A model generated the notes under the pieces. The model had not been told where the DNA came from and did no database searches. It saw only the letters and a program-made list of their open reading frames with translations. A DNA stretch of 15,685 nucleotides, taken from the NCBI GenBank assembly GCA_028717405.1, contig JAQUNY010000021.1:1-15685 (forward strand), given 5' to 3'. The translations under genes and the position numbers were made by a program. Each line of letters begins with the position of its first letter. The stretch's first letter is position 1. The stretch is from Eubacteriales bacterium (GTDB lineage: Bacteria; Bacillota; Clostridia; JAQUNY01). Shown in pieces: positions 13,897-15,685 of this stretch.

Positions 13897-14898
13897 ATGG
13901 AGGCAAAAAGAGTAAGTAATGCCGGAGCTACAGCAGGAATAATTATTCCTGCTTTGGACAATGGACTTTTATTAATGTATTCAACTAATGATGGTAAAGT
14001 ATTTAAAAAGAGTTATGATCTGGGAGAAACCTTTATTGAAGAATGGATTGTTCCATTAGGAAAATTTACTTGTAACAGTAATTTACTACGATTAAATGAT
14101 GGAAGCATTATGATGACAATTAAAAAACAATCTCCTGATGAAAATATCAGGAAAATTGGTGGTGCTGATTTTGAGGGGGTGTTTTCTGTTGATGATGGTA
14201 GAACTTTCGATAATCCTGTAAGAATAAATAGAAATACAGGATGCTATTATCTCATGAATGCAAGAATTGTTAAATTAAAAAACGGCAGAATTATTGTTCC
14301 TGTTGCTTATGTTCCTGATGATTATGTTACTAAAGGGCTGGAAACATGTGGCTGGTGTGGCTGTTTTTATTCAGATGACGAAGGCTTGTCATGGAATGAA
14401 TCGGATTATGTAAAGGGGACAACTACAATTGATGAGCATTTGGCAGAACCTATGGTCGTAGAGAATGATGATGGGACATTAAAAATGTTAATGAGAACAA
14501 CCATGGGATACTTGTATGAATCGATTTCTCAAGATAAGGGTCTGACCTGGGGAAGAGAGAAGGCAACTGCATTGCGCTCTCCTTGTGCTCCTTTCACATT
14601 TACAAGAGATCCATATAACGGATATTATGTCGTTGTGTGGGACAATACGTTTCCTTCAACGATACACCAGCTTCCAAGATGCCCTATTTGTATAGCATAC
14701 TCAAAAGATTCTGTAGAATGGGAGAACATTACAGATGTTGCTAATGATCCTATGAGAAGCTATGGTTATCCAATGGCATATTTCACTGAAAATGAAATAT
14801 TACTTACATATTATGAATTCAGCAAACGCGGAGGATGGGATTTAACACAAATGTTTCTGATGATGAAAAAAATAGGCAAAAAAGACTTATACAAATAA
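13897..14898 (+). CDS. Cytoplasmic Asp-box (BNR_2, sialidase-superfamily) protein
   Basis: A 333-residue six-bladed-propeller candidate. Four Asp boxes (SxDxGxxW-like) are visible: SYDLGETF (39-46), SVDDGRTF (97-104), SDDEGLSW (159-166) and SQDKGLTW (211-218). The segments HLAEPMVVENDDG (181-193), LMRTTMGYLYES (198-209) and RSPCAPFTF (227-235) match the pattern of proteins usually labelled exo-alpha-sialidase. There is no signal peptide, so it should act inside the cell on an imported substrate. Residues 14-20 read GIIIPAL where classic sialidases have (F/Y)RIPAL, so the first arginine of the carboxylate-binding triad is missing. Activity on sialic acid is therefore doubtful, and a related acidic sugar or a non-hydrolytic role is possible. 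The ribosome binding site is poor: AGAAAGG lies 16 bp before ATG 13897, but no in-frame alternative exists upstream. The aldolase gene starts 14 bp downstream. Confidence 0.8.
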   Translation: MEAKRVSNAGATAGIIIPALDNGLLLMYSTNDGKVFKKSYDLGETFIEEWIVPLGKFTCNSNLLRLNDGSIMMTIKKQSPDENIRKIGGADFEGVFSVDDGRTFDNPVRINRNTGCYYLMNARIVKLKNGRIIVPVAYVPDDYVTKGLETCGWCGCFYSDDEGLSWNESDYVKGTTTIDEHLAEPMVVENDDGTLKMLMRTTMGYLYESISQDKGLTWGREKATALRSPCAPFTFTRDPYNGYYVVVWDNTFPSTIHQLPRCPICIAYSKDSVEWENITDVANDPMRSYGYPMAYFTENEILLTYYEFSKRGGWDLTQMFLMMKKIGKKDLYK

Positions 14899-14912
14899 AG
14901 GATAACTAAACA

Positions 14913-15685
14913 ATGAAGACCACTTTGAATAGTTTTACCGGAGTTATACCGGCTCTTATGACACCATTTGATAAAAAAGGCGAGTATGACAGGAATTGCG
15001 CGAAACAGATGTTAGACTGGGTGATTGTACAGGGAATAGGGGGTTTATACTTAACCGGAAGTAATGGTCATGGCCCGTTTATGGAAAGTAATGAAAGGAT
15101 GAAGGTTGTAGAGTCTATTGTTGAATTGGTAGATGGAAGAGTTCCTGTTGTTGCACATATTGCTTCTGTTTCCAGCAAAATATCTGCAAAGATGGCAAGG
15201 CATGCAGCTAAGTGTGGATGTACAGGGGTTTCAGCAGTACCGTCTTATTATTATAAATTAACGCCAAAACAGATGTATGATTATTATGATGAAATCGCGG
15301 CAGCATCAGATTTGCCGTTTCTGGTATATGCGCAAACGTCAAATTATGAACCGTCCGTTGAAATGTTCCAAAAATTGGCACTTATAGAGAATATTAAAGG
15401 GGTTAAGTTTACAGGCTCTGACCACTATATGTTAGGCAGAATTAAAGAGCATTTAGGTAAATCTTTCCTGGTTTATTCCGGCCGGGATGAAAAGTTGTTA
15501 TCAGGACTTATATCGGGTGCTGATGGTGTTATCGGCGGCAGTTATAATGTAATCCCAGATTTATGCATAAGGTGTATAAATAAATTCTGGAGCGGAAAAA
15601 TCAAAGAAGCTCAAAAGGATATGCTTGCAGCTAATGCAATATTAGAAATAATGCTTAAATATGAATTTTCTTCAGCAATGCGCGC
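14913..15685 (+). CDS. NanA/DapA-family aldolase, cut off at the window end
   Basis: The first 257 residues of a class I, Schiff-base-forming aldolase of the N-acetylneuraminate lyase/dihydrodipicolinate synthase family (usually ~290-310 residues). Start ATG 14913 follows AAAGGA at ~10-bp spacing. Seen: GVIPALMTPFD (10-20), the active-site loop GSNGHGPFMESNER (49-62), Tyr139 in LVYAQ, the Schiff-base Lys165 in IKGVKFTGSD, and GADGVIGGSYNVIP (202-215). The usual GS/TTGE loop reads GSNGHGP, so it is not a textbook NanA or DapA and may cleave another 2-keto-3-deoxy sugar acid. Its operon with an Asp-box protein and a divergent AraC regulator favours a role in sialic acid or related sugar catabolism over lysine synthesis. 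The frame is open to the last base, so the gene continues beyond the window. Confidence 0.88.
   Translation, partial: MKTTLNSFTGVIPALMTPFDKKGEYDRNCAKQMLDWVIVQGIGGLYLTGSNGHGPFMESNERMKVVESIVELVDGRVPVVAHIASVSSKISAKMARHAAKCGCTGVSAVPSYYYKLTPKQMYDYYDEIAAASDLPFLVYAQTSNYEPSVEMFQKLALIENIKGVKFTGSDHYMLGRIKEHLGKSFLVYSGRDEKLLSGLISGADGVIGGSYNVIPDLCIRCINKFWSGKIKEAQKDMLAANAILEIMLKYEFSSAMR

Overview
The window looks like chromosomal DNA from a Gram-positive, low-to-moderate-GC anaerobe, most likely a member of Clostridia. The evidence is the LtaS-type polymer synthase, long-form ribosome hibernation factor (HPF), PcrA-type helicase, DUF2680/YckD-like secreted protein, strong AGGAGG-type ribosome binding sites, and a lipoyl-free E2-like acyltransferase paired with an acyl-CoA ligase. 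No rRNA, tRNA, CRISPR array, transposase or phage gene was seen.

Layout. (1) 1-3662: a membrane-anchored protein of unknown function on + runs tail-to-tail into a two-gene leftward operon (CoA-dependent acyltransferase-like protein, then AMP-forming acyl ligase, translationally coupled by ATGA). The ends of the two convergent units overlap by 21 bp. (2) 3663-3933: a divergent control region with short tandem and inverted repeats. (3) 3934-5916: a membrane LtaS-like phosphoglycerol transferase. (4) 6019-9238: an OmpR/PhoB-family response regulator with an unusual repetitive N-terminal tail, its histidine kinase, and a secreted DUF2680-type protein. Between the kinase and the secreted protein lie six CTTTCA/CTATCA motifs at exactly 11-bp spacing, ending 11 bp before a TATACT -10 box. 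This has the architecture of a PhoB-family activation site, so the three genes are probably one signalling module. (5) 9239-9716: a 478-bp gap with a hairpin, a cluster of DnaA-box-like sequences, a DnaA-trio-like repeat and a promoter. (6) 9717-12586: hpf and a pcrA/uvrD helicase. (7) 12607-15685: an AT-rich accessory block whose composition changes right at the end of pcrA. It holds an AraC regulator, divergent from a cytoplasmic Asp-box (sialidase-superfamily) protein and a NanA/DapA-family aldolase cut off by the window end. It looks like a catabolic cluster for sialic acid or another acidic sugar.

The most noteworthy items are the six-fold 11-bp operator, the DnaA-box cluster away from any visible dnaA gene, the lipoyl-free E2-like protein whose DHRxxDG motif reads DERICDG, and the Asp-box protein that lacks the classic sialidase FRIP arginine and sits next to an aldolase with a non-standard GSNGHGP motif. 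All assignments come from reading motifs by eye. No database search or computation was run.
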